From positions 62,001 through 126,000 of the forward strand of contig JBBIIK010000003.1 of NCBI GenBank assembly GCA_037446555.1: DNA of 64,000 bases. The letters are read 5' to 3'. Source of the DNA: JANWVO01 sp037446555 (GTDB lineage Bacteria > Acidobacteriota > Terriglobia > Bryobacterales > Bryobacteraceae). This document shows positions 1 through 12,074 of the stretch, piece after piece. The first letter of the stretch is position 1, and every line of letters starts with the position of its first letter. The translations under genes and the position numbers were made by a program. The notes beneath the pieces were generated by a model. It had not been told where the DNA came from. It ran no database searches and was given only the letters and a program-made list of their open reading frames with translations.

Positions 1-187
1 CCTCCCCGGCGCCCTCTGGGTCACACACCTCACAAAGACAAGGCGAAGACAGAGAGTAGGCACAGGCTGTCCGTTCCCCCGGCAGAAGCGCCCCACAGGG
101 ATCGCATCGCGTTTTCCTTCTGGTGACATTTGTGAAATCATCAGAACAGACAGTGACACCGGGTGTTATGATGGCGGACGCGCGGCT
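1..187. other. Region before dxr, no gene assigned
   Basis: The first 187 bases carry no coding region that I can support. Short open stretches exist in all frames but none shows a recognisable protein or a good ribosome-binding site. In many bacteria cdsA precedes dxr, so the tail of another gene could lie just outside the window, but its end is not visible here. A TATGAT hexamer at about 167-172 could be a -10 element for dxr; I found no convincing -35 partner. Confidence 0.4.
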
Positions 188-1372
188 ATGCAGCGAGTGA
201 CGCTTCTGGGTTCGACCGGCAGCATTGGCCGGAGCACGCTGGATGTGATCCGCCGTAATGACGGGTATTTTGGCGTTTTCGCTCTGGTGGCTGGGCGCAA
301 CGTGGAAGCGCTGGCGGGGCAAATCATCGAGTTCCATCCAGAAGTGGCGGTGGTCGCCGACGAGGAGGCGCTGGCAAGGCTTCAAAGCGAGCTGAAGGCT
401 CGGGGCGGAACACGCACGGAGCTGCTGGCGGGTCCGGCCGCGTATGTGCGGGCGGCCACGGCAGCGGAGGCGCATGTGGTGGTGTCCGCCATCGTGGGCA
501 TCGCGGGGCTGGAGGCGACCTACGAAGCGGTGTGCGCGGGCAAGCGCGTGGGGCTGGCCAACAAGGAAACCCTGGTTGCGGGCGGGCGGCTGGTGATGGA
601 CGCCGTGCGGCTGCACGGCGCGGAGCTGATCCCGATTGATAGCGAACACAATGGAGCGCACCAGTGTTTTCGCGCCGGCGCGCGCAGCGACGTGCGGAAG
701 CTGATTCTGACAGCGTCAGGCGGACCGTTCCGCGCGACGCCGAAAGAAGAGCTGGCGCAAGTGACGCCGGAGCAAGCCCTGAATCATCCAACCTGGAAGA
801 TGGGCCCGCGGATCACGATCGATTCGGCCACGCTGATGAACAAGGGCTTCGAGGTGATCGAGGCCTGCTGGCTGTTCGGGCTGGAGCCGGACCAGGTGGA
901 AGTGGTGGTGCATCCGCAATCGACGGTGCATGCGATGGTCGAGTTCAACGACGGCAGCGTGATCGCGCAGGTTTGCGCCACCGACATGAGGATGCCGATC
1001 CAGTATGCGCTCACGTGGCCGGAGAGGTGGGACGCGCCGGTGCCCCGGCTGGACTGGGGACAGGCGCGCACTTGGGAGTTCCACCCGCCGGATCTGGGTC
1101 GGTTTCCGCTGCTGCGGATGGCCTATGAGGCACAGAGGGCGGGCAATTCGGCCGGATGCACTCTGAATGCTGCCGATGAGGTAGCCGTAGAGGCGTTTCT
1201 GCGGAATGAAATCTCTTTCCCCGCAATCGCCGAAGTCGTGGAGGAGACGCTGGCTCGGGTTCCCTCAAGGCAGGCCGCCAGCGTGGAGGAGTTGCTCGAC
1301 ATCGACCGGCAGTCTCGCGAGGCGGCCGGCAAAATCGCGCGGGAAAGGGCGGGCGCCCGCGTGATGGCCTGA
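188..1372 (+). CDS. dxr: 1-deoxy-D-xylulose-5-phosphate reductoisomerase
   Basis: Catalyses the NADPH-dependent rearrangement and reduction of DXP to 2-C-methyl-D-erythritol 4-phosphate, the committed step of the MEP isoprenoid pathway, in the cytoplasm. The 394 residues match the usual family length. Visible: the nucleotide-binding start LLGSTGSIGRSTLDV (6-20), ANKETLV (124-130), PIDSEHNG (149-156) with the metal ligands D151 and E153, and the conserved block from HPTWKMGPRITIDSATLMNKG (200-220) to E222, the third ligand. The ATG at 188 fits the family N-terminus exactly. rseP follows after 23 bp, the common dxr-rseP order, so the two are probably cotranscribed. Confidence 0.97.
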   Translation: MQRVTLLGSTGSIGRSTLDVIRRNDGYFGVFALVAGRNVEALAGQIIEFHPEVAVVADEEALARLQSELKARGGTRTELLAGPAAYVRAATAAEAHVVVSAIVGIAGLEATYEAVCAGKRVGLANKETLVAGGRLVMDAVRLHGAELIPIDSEHNGAHQCFRAGARSDVRKLILTASGGPFRATPKEELAQVTPEQALNHPTWKMGPRITIDSATLMNKGFEVIEACWLFGLEPDQVEVVVHPQSTVHAMVEFNDGSVIAQVCATDMRMPIQYALTWPERWDAPVPRLDWGQARTWEFHPPDLGRFPLLRMAYEAQRAGNSAGCTLNAADEVAVEAFLRNEISFPAIAEVVEETLARVPSRQAASVEELLDIDRQSREAAGKIARERAGARVMA

Positions 1373-1395
1373 AGCCCGGGACAGGAACGGCAAGC

Positions 1396-2709
1396 ATGGT
1401 TCTTCTTCACAACATCTGGTGGCTGCTGGTGCTGATCGGGGTGATGATCGTCATCCACGAGCTGGGCCACTTTTGGGCAGCCCGCTTCTTCGGCATTCGC
1501 GTTTCGACCTTCAGCATCGGCTTCGGGCCGAAGCTGATCGCCTTCCGCCGCGGGGAGACCGAGTACCGCATTGCATGGATCCCGTTCGGCGGCTACGTCC
1601 GCATGGCGGGCGAGCAGCCCAATGACGAGCCCGACCCGGCGGGGTTCACTTCGAAGCCGCGCTGGCAGCGGTTGATTGTGGTGCTGGCCGGGCCGGCCAT
1701 GAACATCGTGCTGGCAGTGGCCCTGCTCAGCGGGCTGTACATGGTGCGCTACCCGAAGGTGGCGAGCGCCGGCGGACCAGCAGTGATCGGTTACGTGAAG
1801 CCGGGCACGCCCGCGGCCAAGTCCGGGCTGCGGGACGGCGACGTGATCGTACAGCTGGAAAACCGCACCAATCCCACATGGGAAGAAGTGGTGATGCGCG
1901 AGGTGGTGAGCGCGGGCAGACCGCTTCCCGTCGTGATCCAGAGAGGTGAAGAGAAGATCTCCCTGGCGGTGATGCCGGAGCTGGATCCGGCCACAGGCGT
2001 GGGTTATGCCGGCTGGTCCGAGCGGACGCAGATCGAAGTGGGCGGGCTGGTGCCGGGCCTGGACGCCGAGCGCAAGGGACTGCGCCGCGGCGATCTGCTG
2101 TTGAAGATCAACAGGCAGTCCATCCACACGGTGTACAAGATTCACGACGTCCTGCGGGAGTGCGAGGGCAAGCCCGTGGAGCTGACTTATTCGCGGGACG
2201 GACGCGAGCACACGGTGCTGTTGCAGCCGACGCTTTCAGATCAGGGCGGCGGCGGGCCGAGGTGGATGATCGGCGTGGAGCTGGCGCCGCGGGTCACCTT
2301 CGTCAGGCTCGGCCCGGCGGAGGCGGTGCGCGAATCGCTGAAGCAGAACGCACGGGGCGCGACGCTGATCTTCCAGTTCCTGCAATCCATCCTGGAGCGC
2401 CGCTCCTCGGCGCGCTCGCTGGAGGGGCCCATCCGCATCGCGCAGCTTTCCGGCGAAGCGGCGCGGGAGGGCGCGCCAGCCTTCATCAACCTGATGGCCA
2501 CGGTGAGCCTGAACCTCGCCATCTTCAACCTGCTGCCGATCCCGATCCTCGACGGCGGCGTCATCCTGCTGTTGCTGATCGAGATGCTGATCCGCCGGGA
2601 CCTGAGCCTGAGCTTCAAGGAAGCCGTCTTCAAGCTCGGCTTCGTGTTCCTGATGATGGTGGTGGTCTTCGTCCTCTACAACGACATCAGCAAGCTGCTG
2701 CCGGGCTAA
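1396..2709 (+). CDS. rseP: RseP-type site-2 (RIP) zinc metalloprotease
   Basis: Intramembrane metalloprotease of the S2P family; in other bacteria it performs the second cleavage of anti-sigma factors in envelope stress signalling and clears signal-peptide remnants. The 437 residues carry the zinc motif HELGH (21-25) in the first membrane helix, the FGIRVSTFSIGFGP signature after it, two PDZ domains (about 120-200 and 210-280, with GLRDGD and GLRRGD loops) and a C-terminal helix with NLLPIPILDGG (about 378-388), whose Asp is the third zinc ligand. The start is preceded by AGGA. Directly downstream of dxr. The local sigma/anti-sigma substrate is not in this window. Confidence 0.96.
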   Translation: MVLLHNIWWLLVLIGVMIVIHELGHFWAARFFGIRVSTFSIGFGPKLIAFRRGETEYRIAWIPFGGYVRMAGEQPNDEPDPAGFTSKPRWQRLIVVLAGPAMNIVLAVALLSGLYMVRYPKVASAGGPAVIGYVKPGTPAAKSGLRDGDVIVQLENRTNPTWEEVVMREVVSAGRPLPVVIQRGEEKISLAVMPELDPATGVGYAGWSERTQIEVGGLVPGLDAERKGLRRGDLLLKINRQSIHTVYKIHDVLRECEGKPVELTYSRDGREHTVLLQPTLSDQGGGGPRWMIGVELAPRVTFVRLGPAEAVRESLKQNARGATLIFQFLQSILERRSSARSLEGPIRIAQLSGEAAREGAPAFINLMATVSLNLAIFNLLPIPILDGGVILLLLIEMLIRRDLSLSFKEAVFKLGFVFLMMVVVFVLYNDISKLLPG

Positions 2710-2720
2710 GGCGGGCGGGC

Positions 2721-3500
2721 TCAACGCAGCGGCGACCAAGGGGCGGCGCGGTACAGGGCGATCTGGATGACGCTGCTGATCTGCCCGTGCCGGGCGATGG
2801 ACTCCGCGCGCACCTTCACCCATTCCGGATCCGCGCCGAATGCCGCCCAGGCTTTCTCACGCGCGGCGAGGGAGTCGAACGGCGTCAGATAGACGAGGTT
2901 CGGCTTGTGCGCGCCGGCGAGCGTCGAGCCGTAAAGCAACGGGTGGATGCCCGAGCGGCGGAAGATGGGGATCTCCGGACCTGCGAAGCGCTCGTGCAAT
3001 GCCTTCAATTGCCGCTCGGTGGGCGAGTGGTAGAGGCGCAGCTCGAACACACGCGGCTGCGGCAAAGCGGGCAGCGCGGCGGGCAACGGAGGGCTGTAGG
3101 GTGCCGCCTCGACAAGCGTCTCGGAATATTCCTCGTAGGGCGACTCCTCGCCTGCCTCTATGGCGGCGAGCGCGGTTCGGAAGTCCTCGTCGGTGGTGAG
3201 CCGCGCACGCGCCTGCATCCACTGATCGAGAGAATCGTAAGGCGTGACGCAGGCCACCTGCGGCATGTGCGCCGCCACCAGGGCCTCCAACACGGCGGCG
3301 GGCGCGGGCAAGCCGAGCCTGCGGCGCGCCGCCAAAGCGCCTTTTTCGAGAAACGCGAGAACGCGGCCGGGCTGGCTGCCGTTCCGCAGGTAATATTGCT
3401 CGAGGACGAAGAAACGAGGGGCGCGGGGCGCGTCCGGGTTCTGGGCGAAGCTGTCCATGAGTGCCGCTCCAGGAAGCGAGAGAAATTGCCGTCGTTGCAT
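2721..3500 (-). CDS. NIPSNAP family protein, exported or membrane-attached
   Basis: A 259-residue protein with two tandem ferredoxin-like NIPSNAP repeats: the first begins FFVLEQYYLRNGSQPGR and the second VFELRLYHSPTERQ, each followed by a sentence such as VACVTPYDSLDQW or LVYLTPFDSLAAREKAW that is typical of the family. Bacterial members often occur near secreted enzymes; their biochemical role is not established. I chose the ATG at 3500, which gives MQRRQFLSLPGAALMD, a short Tat-like RR start; a longer reading frame upstream has no family similarity and would run into the divergent gene. It ends 11 bp from the convergent rseP stop. Confidence 0.85.
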   Translation of the reverse strand: MQRRQFLSLPGAALMDSFAQNPDAPRAPRFFVLEQYYLRNGSQPGRVLAFLEKGALAARRRLGLPAPAAVLEALVAAHMPQVACVTPYDSLDQWMQARARLTTDEDFRTALAAIEAGEESPYEEYSETLVEAAPYSPPLPAALPALPQPRVFELRLYHSPTERQLKALHERFAGPEIPIFRRSGIHPLLYGSTLAGAHKPNLVYLTPFDSLAAREKAWAAFGADPEWVKVRAESIARHGQISSVIQIALYRAAPWSPLR

Positions 3501-3531
3501 TCGGGAATCCCGCTTTGAAAGAGTAACAGAA

Positions 3532-6219
3532 GTGAGCTGGAATTGGCGGGCTCCGTGGCCCATTCTATTGTTCGCCGCCCTGGCGGCGGCCGACTTCCGT
3601 CCACCGGCCGGAACGCGAACCGCAGCGCGAAGGCCGGGCGCGGAGACGATCCTGCCCGGCGGGCGCATGGTGACGCCGCTGGGCCGGCAGTTCAACACCG
3701 GGCCAGGGGCATTCGGCCTGGCCGTGAGCCCGGACGGCAAGCTGGCGGTGACCGCCAATGGCGGCCCGAACCGCTATTCGCTCACTGTGCTCGACATGTC
3801 GGACGAGCCGTGGCGCGCGCGGGAGCTGCGCACCAAGCCCAAAGATGAGGAGGCATCGAGCCCCGAGGACGACTGGCGCAGCGTGTTCATGGGCCTGGCG
3901 TTCTCCGGCAACCGCAGGCTGTTCGCCAGCGAGGGCAACTCCGGGCGTGTGCGCGAGATCGGCCTGCCGGGCGGACAAGTGTACCGCGTGCTGGAGTTGA
4001 ACCAGGGGCCGTGGCGGGACAGCTACTCCGGCGACCTCGCTTATGACGCGCAGCGGCGCATCCTGTACGTGGTGGATCAGGCCAACTTCCGCGTGGCCGT
4101 CTTCGATGCACGCTCCGGCCGGATGCTGGCCAGCGTGCGCACCGGGCGTCTGCCGTTCAAGGCGGCTCTCTCGCCGGACGCGAGGCGCCTGTACGTGACC
4201 AACATCGGCATGTTTGAGTACAAGCCCGTGCCCGGTGCGGACAAAGAGAACGCACGCGAGACAGGTCTTCCCTTCCCTGCTTTCGGATTCCCCTCGCGCG
4301 AGGCCGAAACGGGCGTGCGCCGGGAAACGGCACGCGGTCCGGTGAACGTGCCCGGGCTGGGCGACCCGAACGTGGAGGAGTCGAACTCGCTCTGTGTGAT
4401 CGATGTCGCTGATCCCCGCGCGCCCCGCGTGCTCCGCTTCATCCGCACGGGAAAGCCCTTCGGGCCGGAGAGTCTCGGCGGCGCGAGCCCTTCGGGCCTC
4501 GCCGCCACCGCGGGCGCCATTTACGTCAGCAACGGCAATCAGGACACGGTGACGGTGATCGACGCCCTATCGCTGATGGTACGGACGACGATCGAGCTCC
4601 GAATCCCGAAGCTCGAGGCGTGGCGCGGGATTCTTCCCGTGGGACTGGCGCTGGACCTGACCAACGGACGGCTTCTGGTGGCCGAGGCGGGGATCAACGC
4701 CATAGGCGTGATCGACCTTGCCACCCACCGGCTGGCGGGCCACCTTCCGGCTGGTTGGTTCCCCACGGCGGTGGCGGTGGATCGCGGGCGGATCTTTGTG
4801 GCCAGCGCCAAGGGCCTTGGCACCGGGCCCAACGCCACTCGCACAGCGCCGCTGGAGCGAAGCTTCCAGGGCGAGTTGCGGCAGGGACTGTTGAGCGTCT
4901 ACGAGCCTCCGCTCAACCGGATGATGGCCTTCCATACCCAAGCGGTGATGGCCAACAACGGATTCCTGCCCGTGGCCGAAGAGCCGCGCCCGCTGCCGGT
5001 GGAGTTGCGGCACGTGGTGCTGATCGTCAAGGAGAACCGCACCTTCGACGAAGTGCTGGGAGACGTCACGCAGGACGTGGCGGGACCGCTGCGCGCCGCG
5101 CCCGAGCTGGCGCGCTTCGGCCGCCGCGGCTGGGTGCAGCTCGACAAGGATTCGCTCCGCACGCGCCTCGAGAAGCAGTTCTACAACATCACGCCCAACC
5201 ACCACGCTCTCGCGCAGCGTTACGCCTTCAGCGACAATTTCTACGCCGACAGCGAGGTGAGCGTTGACGGACACCACTGGCTCGTCGGCTCCTATCCAAA
5301 CGCATGGACGGAGTCCTCCCTGATGGCCGCCTATGGCGGGCAGAAAGACTTTCGATTCCCGACCCCCGCCCCGGGGCGCCTGCAATTCGCGCAGAGCAAT
5401 TCCAGCCTGCACCCGGAGGAACAATTGGAAGCCGGCGCGCTCTGGCACCACCTGGAACGCCACGGGATTTCCTTCCGCAATTTCGGCGAAGGCTTCGAAC
5501 TGGCGGGCGTGGTGGAAGAACCCGGGCAGATGCCCACCGGCGCGCGGTTCCTGACCAATGTCCCGATGCCGCGCCCGCTGTGGGAGAACACCTCGCGGAG
5601 TTACCCGCAGTACAACACCAACATCCCGGACCAGTACCGCGCCGACGCCTTCATCCGCGAGATCGAGGAATTGTACGTCAAGCCAGGCAAGGAGCTGCCG
5701 CGCTTCATCTACATCCACCTTCCAAACGACCACCTGGCGCGGCCGCGCCCGGGCGACGGCTATCCCTTCCAGGCGTCCTACATGGCCGACAACGACTTCG
5801 CGCTCGGGCGCATCCTGGAGTATCTCTCGAAGTCGAAGTGGTGGCGCAGCATGGCCGTCTTCATCACCGAAGATGACGCGCAAGGAGGGGTCGATCACGT
5901 CGACAGCCACCGCACGCTGCTCGTCGTCGCCGGGCCGTTCGCGCGGAAGAACTACGCTTCGCGCGCGAACGCCAGCTTTCCTGCGCTTCTGAAGACAGTG
6001 TTCCGGATTCTCGGGCTGCCGCCCTTGAACCTGTTCGACGCCACCGCGGCGGACCTCTCCGAATGCTTCACCAGCATCCCCGACTTCGCGCCGTTCGAAG
6101 CCATTCTGCCCGAGCCGGAGATCTTCGACCCGGCCAAGGCCAAGGATCCCGACGATCCGGAGCCGCCTCCGCGCATGGACGATCCGGCCGTGCTGCGCGA
6201 GCAACACCGGAAGCGTTGA
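3532..6219 (+). CDS. Secreted YncE-type beta-propeller / phosphoesterase fusion
   Basis: An 895-residue two-domain protein. Residues 1-20 form a signal peptide (SWNWRAPWPILLFAALAAA). Residues about 60-480 are YVTN/YncE-like propeller repeats (for example LAVSPDGKLAVTANGG, RILYVVDQANFRVAVFD, TAGAIYVSNGNQDTVTVID). The C-terminal half belongs to the phosphoesterase family PF04185 in the alkaline-phosphatase superfamily: VLIVKENRTFDEVLGD (about 496-511), a GHHW block (about 579), LPNDHL (about 731) and FITEDDAQGGVDHVDSHR (about 777-794) with the metal-binding Asp and His residues. It probably hydrolyses phosphate esters outside the cytoplasm; the substrate cannot be read from sequence. The GTG at 3532 is preferred over an ATG at 3457 because it gives a clean signal peptide and follows a GAAAGAG site. 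A paralogue lies at 22233-24728. Confidence 0.88.
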   Translation: MSWNWRAPWPILLFAALAAADFRPPAGTRTAARRPGAETILPGGRMVTPLGRQFNTGPGAFGLAVSPDGKLAVTANGGPNRYSLTVLDMSDEPWRARELRTKPKDEEASSPEDDWRSVFMGLAFSGNRRLFASEGNSGRVREIGLPGGQVYRVLELNQGPWRDSYSGDLAYDAQRRILYVVDQANFRVAVFDARSGRMLASVRTGRLPFKAALSPDARRLYVTNIGMFEYKPVPGADKENARETGLPFPAFGFPSREAETGVRRETARGPVNVPGLGDPNVEESNSLCVIDVADPRAPRVLRFIRTGKPFGPESLGGASPSGLAATAGAIYVSNGNQDTVTVIDALSLMVRTTIELRIPKLEAWRGILPVGLALDLTNGRLLVAEAGINAIGVIDLATHRLAGHLPAGWFPTAVAVDRGRIFVASAKGLGTGPNATRTAPLERSFQGELRQGLLSVYEPPLNRMMAFHTQAVMANNGFLPVAEEPRPLPVELRHVVLIVKENRTFDEVLGDVTQDVAGPLRAAPELARFGRRGWVQLDKDSLRTRLEKQFYNITPNHHALAQRYAFSDNFYADSEVSVDGHHWLVGSYPNAWTESSLMAAYGGQKDFRFPTPAPGRLQFAQSNSSLHPEEQLEAGALWHHLERHGISFRNFGEGFELAGVVEEPGQMPTGARFLTNVPMPRPLWENTSRSYPQYNTNIPDQYRADAFIREIEELYVKPGKELPRFIYIHLPNDHLARPRPGDGYPFQASYMADNDFALGRILEYLSKSKWWRSMAVFITEDDAQGGVDHVDSHRTLLVVAGPFARKNYASRANASFPALLKTVFRILGLPPLNLFDATAADLSECFTSIPDFAPFEAILPEPEIFDPAKAKDPDDPEPPPRMDDPAVLREQHRKR

Positions 6220-6222
6220 AGA

Positions 6223-6624
6223 CTACCGCCGGGTGCGCGGCTCGGACTGAAGGAACTCGTGCTCCACCCAGCCAGTGCGGCCTTCGAGCGGCCCCTCGAG
6301 GATCTGGACCTGCCGGCGGCTGACCGACTCGGCCAGGATCTTCACGCGCGTGCCGGCCGGGACGGGGAAAGCCGTCTGGTTGTCGGCGCAAGCTTTCAGA
6401 TAGTCCTGGTTGCGCTCGGCCATGGCGGCCTGAACCGGATAACAATCCTCCTTCCGACGGGCGAGCCAGACCTCTTCGCCGGAGGGCGCGGCCAGCACGG
6501 CGAGGTCGCCCTTGTGAAGGATGCGGATGGTCTGCGTCTCGGGCTTGAGACGCCACGCCTGCCCAACGGCGAAGAGAATGACGAAGCTGCCGGCGATCAC
6601 GGCGGCATAGGCGAGCTTTCTCAT
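6223..6624 (-). CDS. Small membrane-anchored protein, SH3-like
   Basis: 133 residues. One N-terminal membrane anchor or signal peptide (LAYAAVIAGSFVILFAVGQAW, about 4-24) is followed by a soluble part with VLAAPSGEEVWLARRKEDC and a C-terminal segment RVKILAESVSRRQVQILEG...GRTGWVEHEFL. The latter resembles a bacterial SH3 domain (value, resistance to washing out, then GWV), so a peptidoglycan or surface-binding role is possible, but the match is weak. The ATG at 6624 has a strong AGGGAGG ribosome site. It ends 3 bp from the convergent phosphoesterase stop. Confidence 0.72.
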   Translation of the reverse strand: MRKLAYAAVIAGSFVILFAVGQAWRLKPETQTIRILHKGDLAVLAAPSGEEVWLARRKEDCYPVQAAMAERNQDYLKACADNQTAFPVPAGTRVKILAESVSRRQVQILEGPLEGRTGWVEHEFLQSEPRTRR

Positions 6625-6703
6625 GGAACGCCTCCCTGTAGCGGGGTACTTTCCCGCCCCTATTCTTGGGCCCGCGCACCGGAAGTGCAAGGGGGCAGTG
6701 GTG

Positions 6704-6709
6704 TATACT
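6704..6709 (+). promoter_or_regulatory. Possible -10 element upstream of rimP leader
   Basis: TATACT matches the TATAAT consensus at five of six positions and lies 20 bp before the leader hairpin of the rimP operon. No good -35 hexamer is present at 16-18 bp, so this is a tentative promoter. Confidence 0.35.
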
Positions 6710-6729
6710 GGAAGCGTTGAACCCTGCTG

Positions 6730-6751
6730 GTGGGCGAAAGCCCACTTTTTT
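6730..6751 (+). terminator. rimP leader terminator-like hairpin (attenuator)
   Basis: GTGGGC and GCCCAC (6730-6735 and 6740-6745) pair perfectly around a GAAA tetraloop and are followed by six T (6746-6751). This is the form of an intrinsic terminator, placed about 65 bp before the first gene of the rimP-nusA-infB operon. Terminator-like leaders are known upstream of rimP/ylxS in several phyla and are thought to allow feedback by the encoded NusA. No upstream gene on this strand needs termination here, because the neighbour (6223-6624) runs the other way. Confidence 0.8.
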
Positions 6752-6815
6752 GTTGGAGCAGGGCTTCAGCGAAGCGGCCGCCTTTGTGGCGAGTCCGCGG
6801 AAGTCGAAAGTGCCG

Positions 6816-7292
6816 ATGCCATCCGCCACACGAGACAGCGTGATCCAGAGGGTCGCGGAGATCGCCGAGCGCGCCGCGCGGCGGGAAGGGCTGTCTGTGT
6901 GGGACGTGGAGATGGCGGGCGGCGGGCGGCGCCGGGTTCTGCGCATCTACATCGAGAAGCCGGGCGGCGCCACTCTGGAGGACTGCGAGCGGATCTCGCA
7001 GCAGGTCGGCGCTGTGCTGGACGCCGAGGACGTGGTGCCGGGCGAGAGCTATCAACTGGAGGTCAGCACGCCCGGAGTCGAGAGGCGGCTGCTGCGGCCG
7101 TCGCATTTCCGGCAGTGCCTGGGCCAGAAGGCGCGTCTGCAATTGAAAGAACCCGTCGAAGGGCAGCGCCGCTGGGAAGGCGTTCTCGAGGGTGTGGAGG
7201 AAGACTCCGTGATCCTTCACGCCGCTGACGGCAAGACCATCCGTGCCCGGATGGAAATCATCGAAAAGGCGAATTTGAAGTTCGAGTGGTGA
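6816..7292 (+). CDS. rimP: Ribosome maturation factor RimP
   Basis: Cytoplasmic protein needed for 30S subunit maturation. The 158 residues show the N-terminal alpha/beta domain (VIQRVAEIAERAARREGLSVWDVE, RVLRIYIEKPGGATLEDCERIS) and the conserved YQLEVSTPGVERRL, then the SH3-like C-terminal domain (about 95-158). The start is uncertain: ATG 6816 follows GGAAG by 12 bp, while GTG 6810 sits 6 bp after the same site; an even longer frame exists but would be encoded by the leader hairpin. First gene of the rimP-nusA-infB-ylxP-rbfA operon. Confidence 0.95.
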   Translation: MPSATRDSVIQRVAEIAERAARREGLSVWDVEMAGGGRRRVLRIYIEKPGGATLEDCERISQQVGAVLDAEDVVPGESYQLEVSTPGVERRLLRPSHFRQCLGQKARLQLKEPVEGQRRWEGVLEGVEEDSVILHAADGKTIRARMEIIEKANLKFEW

Positions 7293-7337
7293 ACCGCGAG
7301 GTTCGCTCGAGAATGCGGAGCGAGAGGAGCAGAACGC

Positions 7338-8852
7338 TTGGCATCCATCAGAGAGTCGATCGAGATCCTGAGCAAGGAGAAAGGCATTGACCCGCAGGTC
7401 GTGCTGGACGCGGTGAAGGACGCCATGCTGGTGGCCGCCCGGAAGCAGTTCAAGGGCGGCGAGGAGCTGGCCGCCGACATCGACGAGCGCACGGGCAATA
7501 TTGTGCTGTACGCCCTGAAAACGGTGGTCGAGAAGGTGTCGGATCCGGCGCTGGAGATCTCGCTGTCGGACGCGCGGAAGCTGGATGCGGAGGCCGAGGT
7601 GGGAGCCCAGGTAAGGGTTCCGAAGCCGACCGAGGCTCTGGGCCGCATCTCGGCGCAGACGGCCAAGCAGGTGATCCTTCAGAAAGTGCGGGAGGCGGAG
7701 AGGGACAACATTTGCGCGGAGTTTTCCGGCCGCGTGGGCGAGCTGGTCAACTGCACGGTGAAGCGGATCGAGGGACCGGACATCGTGGTGGAGATCGGCA
7801 AGGCCGAGGCCCGGCTGCCGAAGAAGGAACAGAGCCGGCTGGAGAGCTTCAGCATCGGCGAGCGCGTGCGGTGCGTGATCAAGAGCGTCGAAAAGACGGG
7901 CAAGAATGCCGGCGTCATTGTCTCTCGTGCCGCCCCCGAGCTGGTAATGCGGCTTTTCGAGCAGGAGGTGCCGGAGATCTACGACGGCACGGTGGTGATC
8001 CGCGCTTGCGCGCGCGAGGCCGGCGAAAGGACAAAGATCGCCGTGCTCAGCCGGGACCGGGACGTTGACTGCGTGGGCGCCTGCGTGGGCATGAAGGGCA
8101 TGCGCGTGCAGTCCATCATCCGCGAGCTGCGCGGCGAAAAGATCGACATCATCGAGTACAGCGACGATCCGGTGCAGTTCGCCACGCACGCCCTGAGCCC
8201 GGCGCGGATTTCCCGGATTTCGTTGCTGGATTCGACCGAGAAGTACATGGAAGTAATCGTCGACGACACGCAGCTGTCCCTGGCTATCGGAAAGAAGGGG
8301 CAGAACGTGCGGCTGGCGGCGAAGCTGCTGGGCTGGCGCATCGACATCAAGACCGAAGAGGAGAAGCGGCGGGAGGTGGAGGCCGGCATGGCGGCGATGG
8401 CCATCGGCACGCCGCTCAGCGTGCTGATCGACTTCGGCCTTTCCGAAGAGGCGGTAGAAAAGCTGCTCGCGGCCGGAATCGGATCGGTGGAAAAGCTCGG
8501 CGCCATGACGCCGGAAGAGCTGCTGGAAATCGAGGGAATTTCCGAAGAGTTTCTCCAGCAAATCGGGATTGCGGTCAACACCTGGTATCAAAATCAGGAA
8601 GGCCAGCCGCAGCCGGCGGGCGGAATGGAGCCGCCGGCCGAGGCGGCGCAGACGGAAGTCGCTGGGCCGGAGACCGCCTCCGAGACGCCTGCTGCGGAAG
8701 AAGCCGCTGCCGCAACCCAGTCATCCATCACCGGCACGGCAAATGAGGAAGAAACAGCGTCTGCGGCGCCACCTGCCGGGGAAATACCGGCCGATGAATC
8801 TGATACGATAAAATCCACGGGTCTAGCGGAAGAAGAACCAGCCGGACAGTGA
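7338..8852 (+). CDS. nusA: Transcription termination/antitermination factor NusA
   Basis: Binds RNA polymerase and nascent RNA and modulates pausing, termination and antitermination. 504 residues. Order: N-terminal polymerase-binding domain (about 1-125), S1 domain (about 130-200, FSGRVGELVNCTVKRIEG), KH domains (about 225-350, with VGACVGMKGMRVQSI and LAIGKKGQNVRLAAKL), a helix-hairpin-helix segment (about 360-420) and an acidic, Ala/Glu/Pro-rich tail (about 425-504) that replaces the structured repeats of enterobacterial NusA. The start is TTG at 7338, preceded by AGGAG; no ATG fits the family N-terminus. A rare start codon could keep NusA output low relative to IF2. Middle of the rimP operon. 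Confidence 0.97.
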   Translation: MASIRESIEILSKEKGIDPQVVLDAVKDAMLVAARKQFKGGEELAADIDERTGNIVLYALKTVVEKVSDPALEISLSDARKLDAEAEVGAQVRVPKPTEALGRISAQTAKQVILQKVREAERDNICAEFSGRVGELVNCTVKRIEGPDIVVEIGKAEARLPKKEQSRLESFSIGERVRCVIKSVEKTGKNAGVIVSRAAPELVMRLFEQEVPEIYDGTVVIRACAREAGERTKIAVLSRDRDVDCVGACVGMKGMRVQSIIRELRGEKIDIIEYSDDPVQFATHALSPARISRISLLDSTEKYMEVIVDDTQLSLAIGKKGQNVRLAAKLLGWRIDIKTEEEKRREVEAGMAAMAIGTPLSVLIDFGLSEEAVEKLLAAGIGSVEKLGAMTPEELLEIEGISEEFLQQIGIAVNTWYQNQEGQPQPAGGMEPPAEAAQTEVAGPETASETPAAEEAAAATQSSITGTANEEETASAAPPAGEIPADESDTIKSTGLAEEEPAGQ

Positions 8853-8914
8853 CGGAGCGAGTGCAGGGAAGGAGTGGAAAGGTCCGTCCTGTGTGACGGG
8901 GCGGCTTGCCAGGT

Positions 8915-12058
<3,144 letters not shown>

Positions 12059-12074
12059 TGCGCGGAGGCGCGGC

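Noticed and set aside
3457..3531. An upstream ATG start for the first phosphoesterase
   Set aside because: It would add 25 residues before the signal peptide and overlap the divergent NIPSNAP gene; GTG 3532 is better.
6660..8591. A 643-codon minus-strand frame opposite rimP and nusA
   Set aside because: It covers conserved translation genes and yields no recognisable protein.
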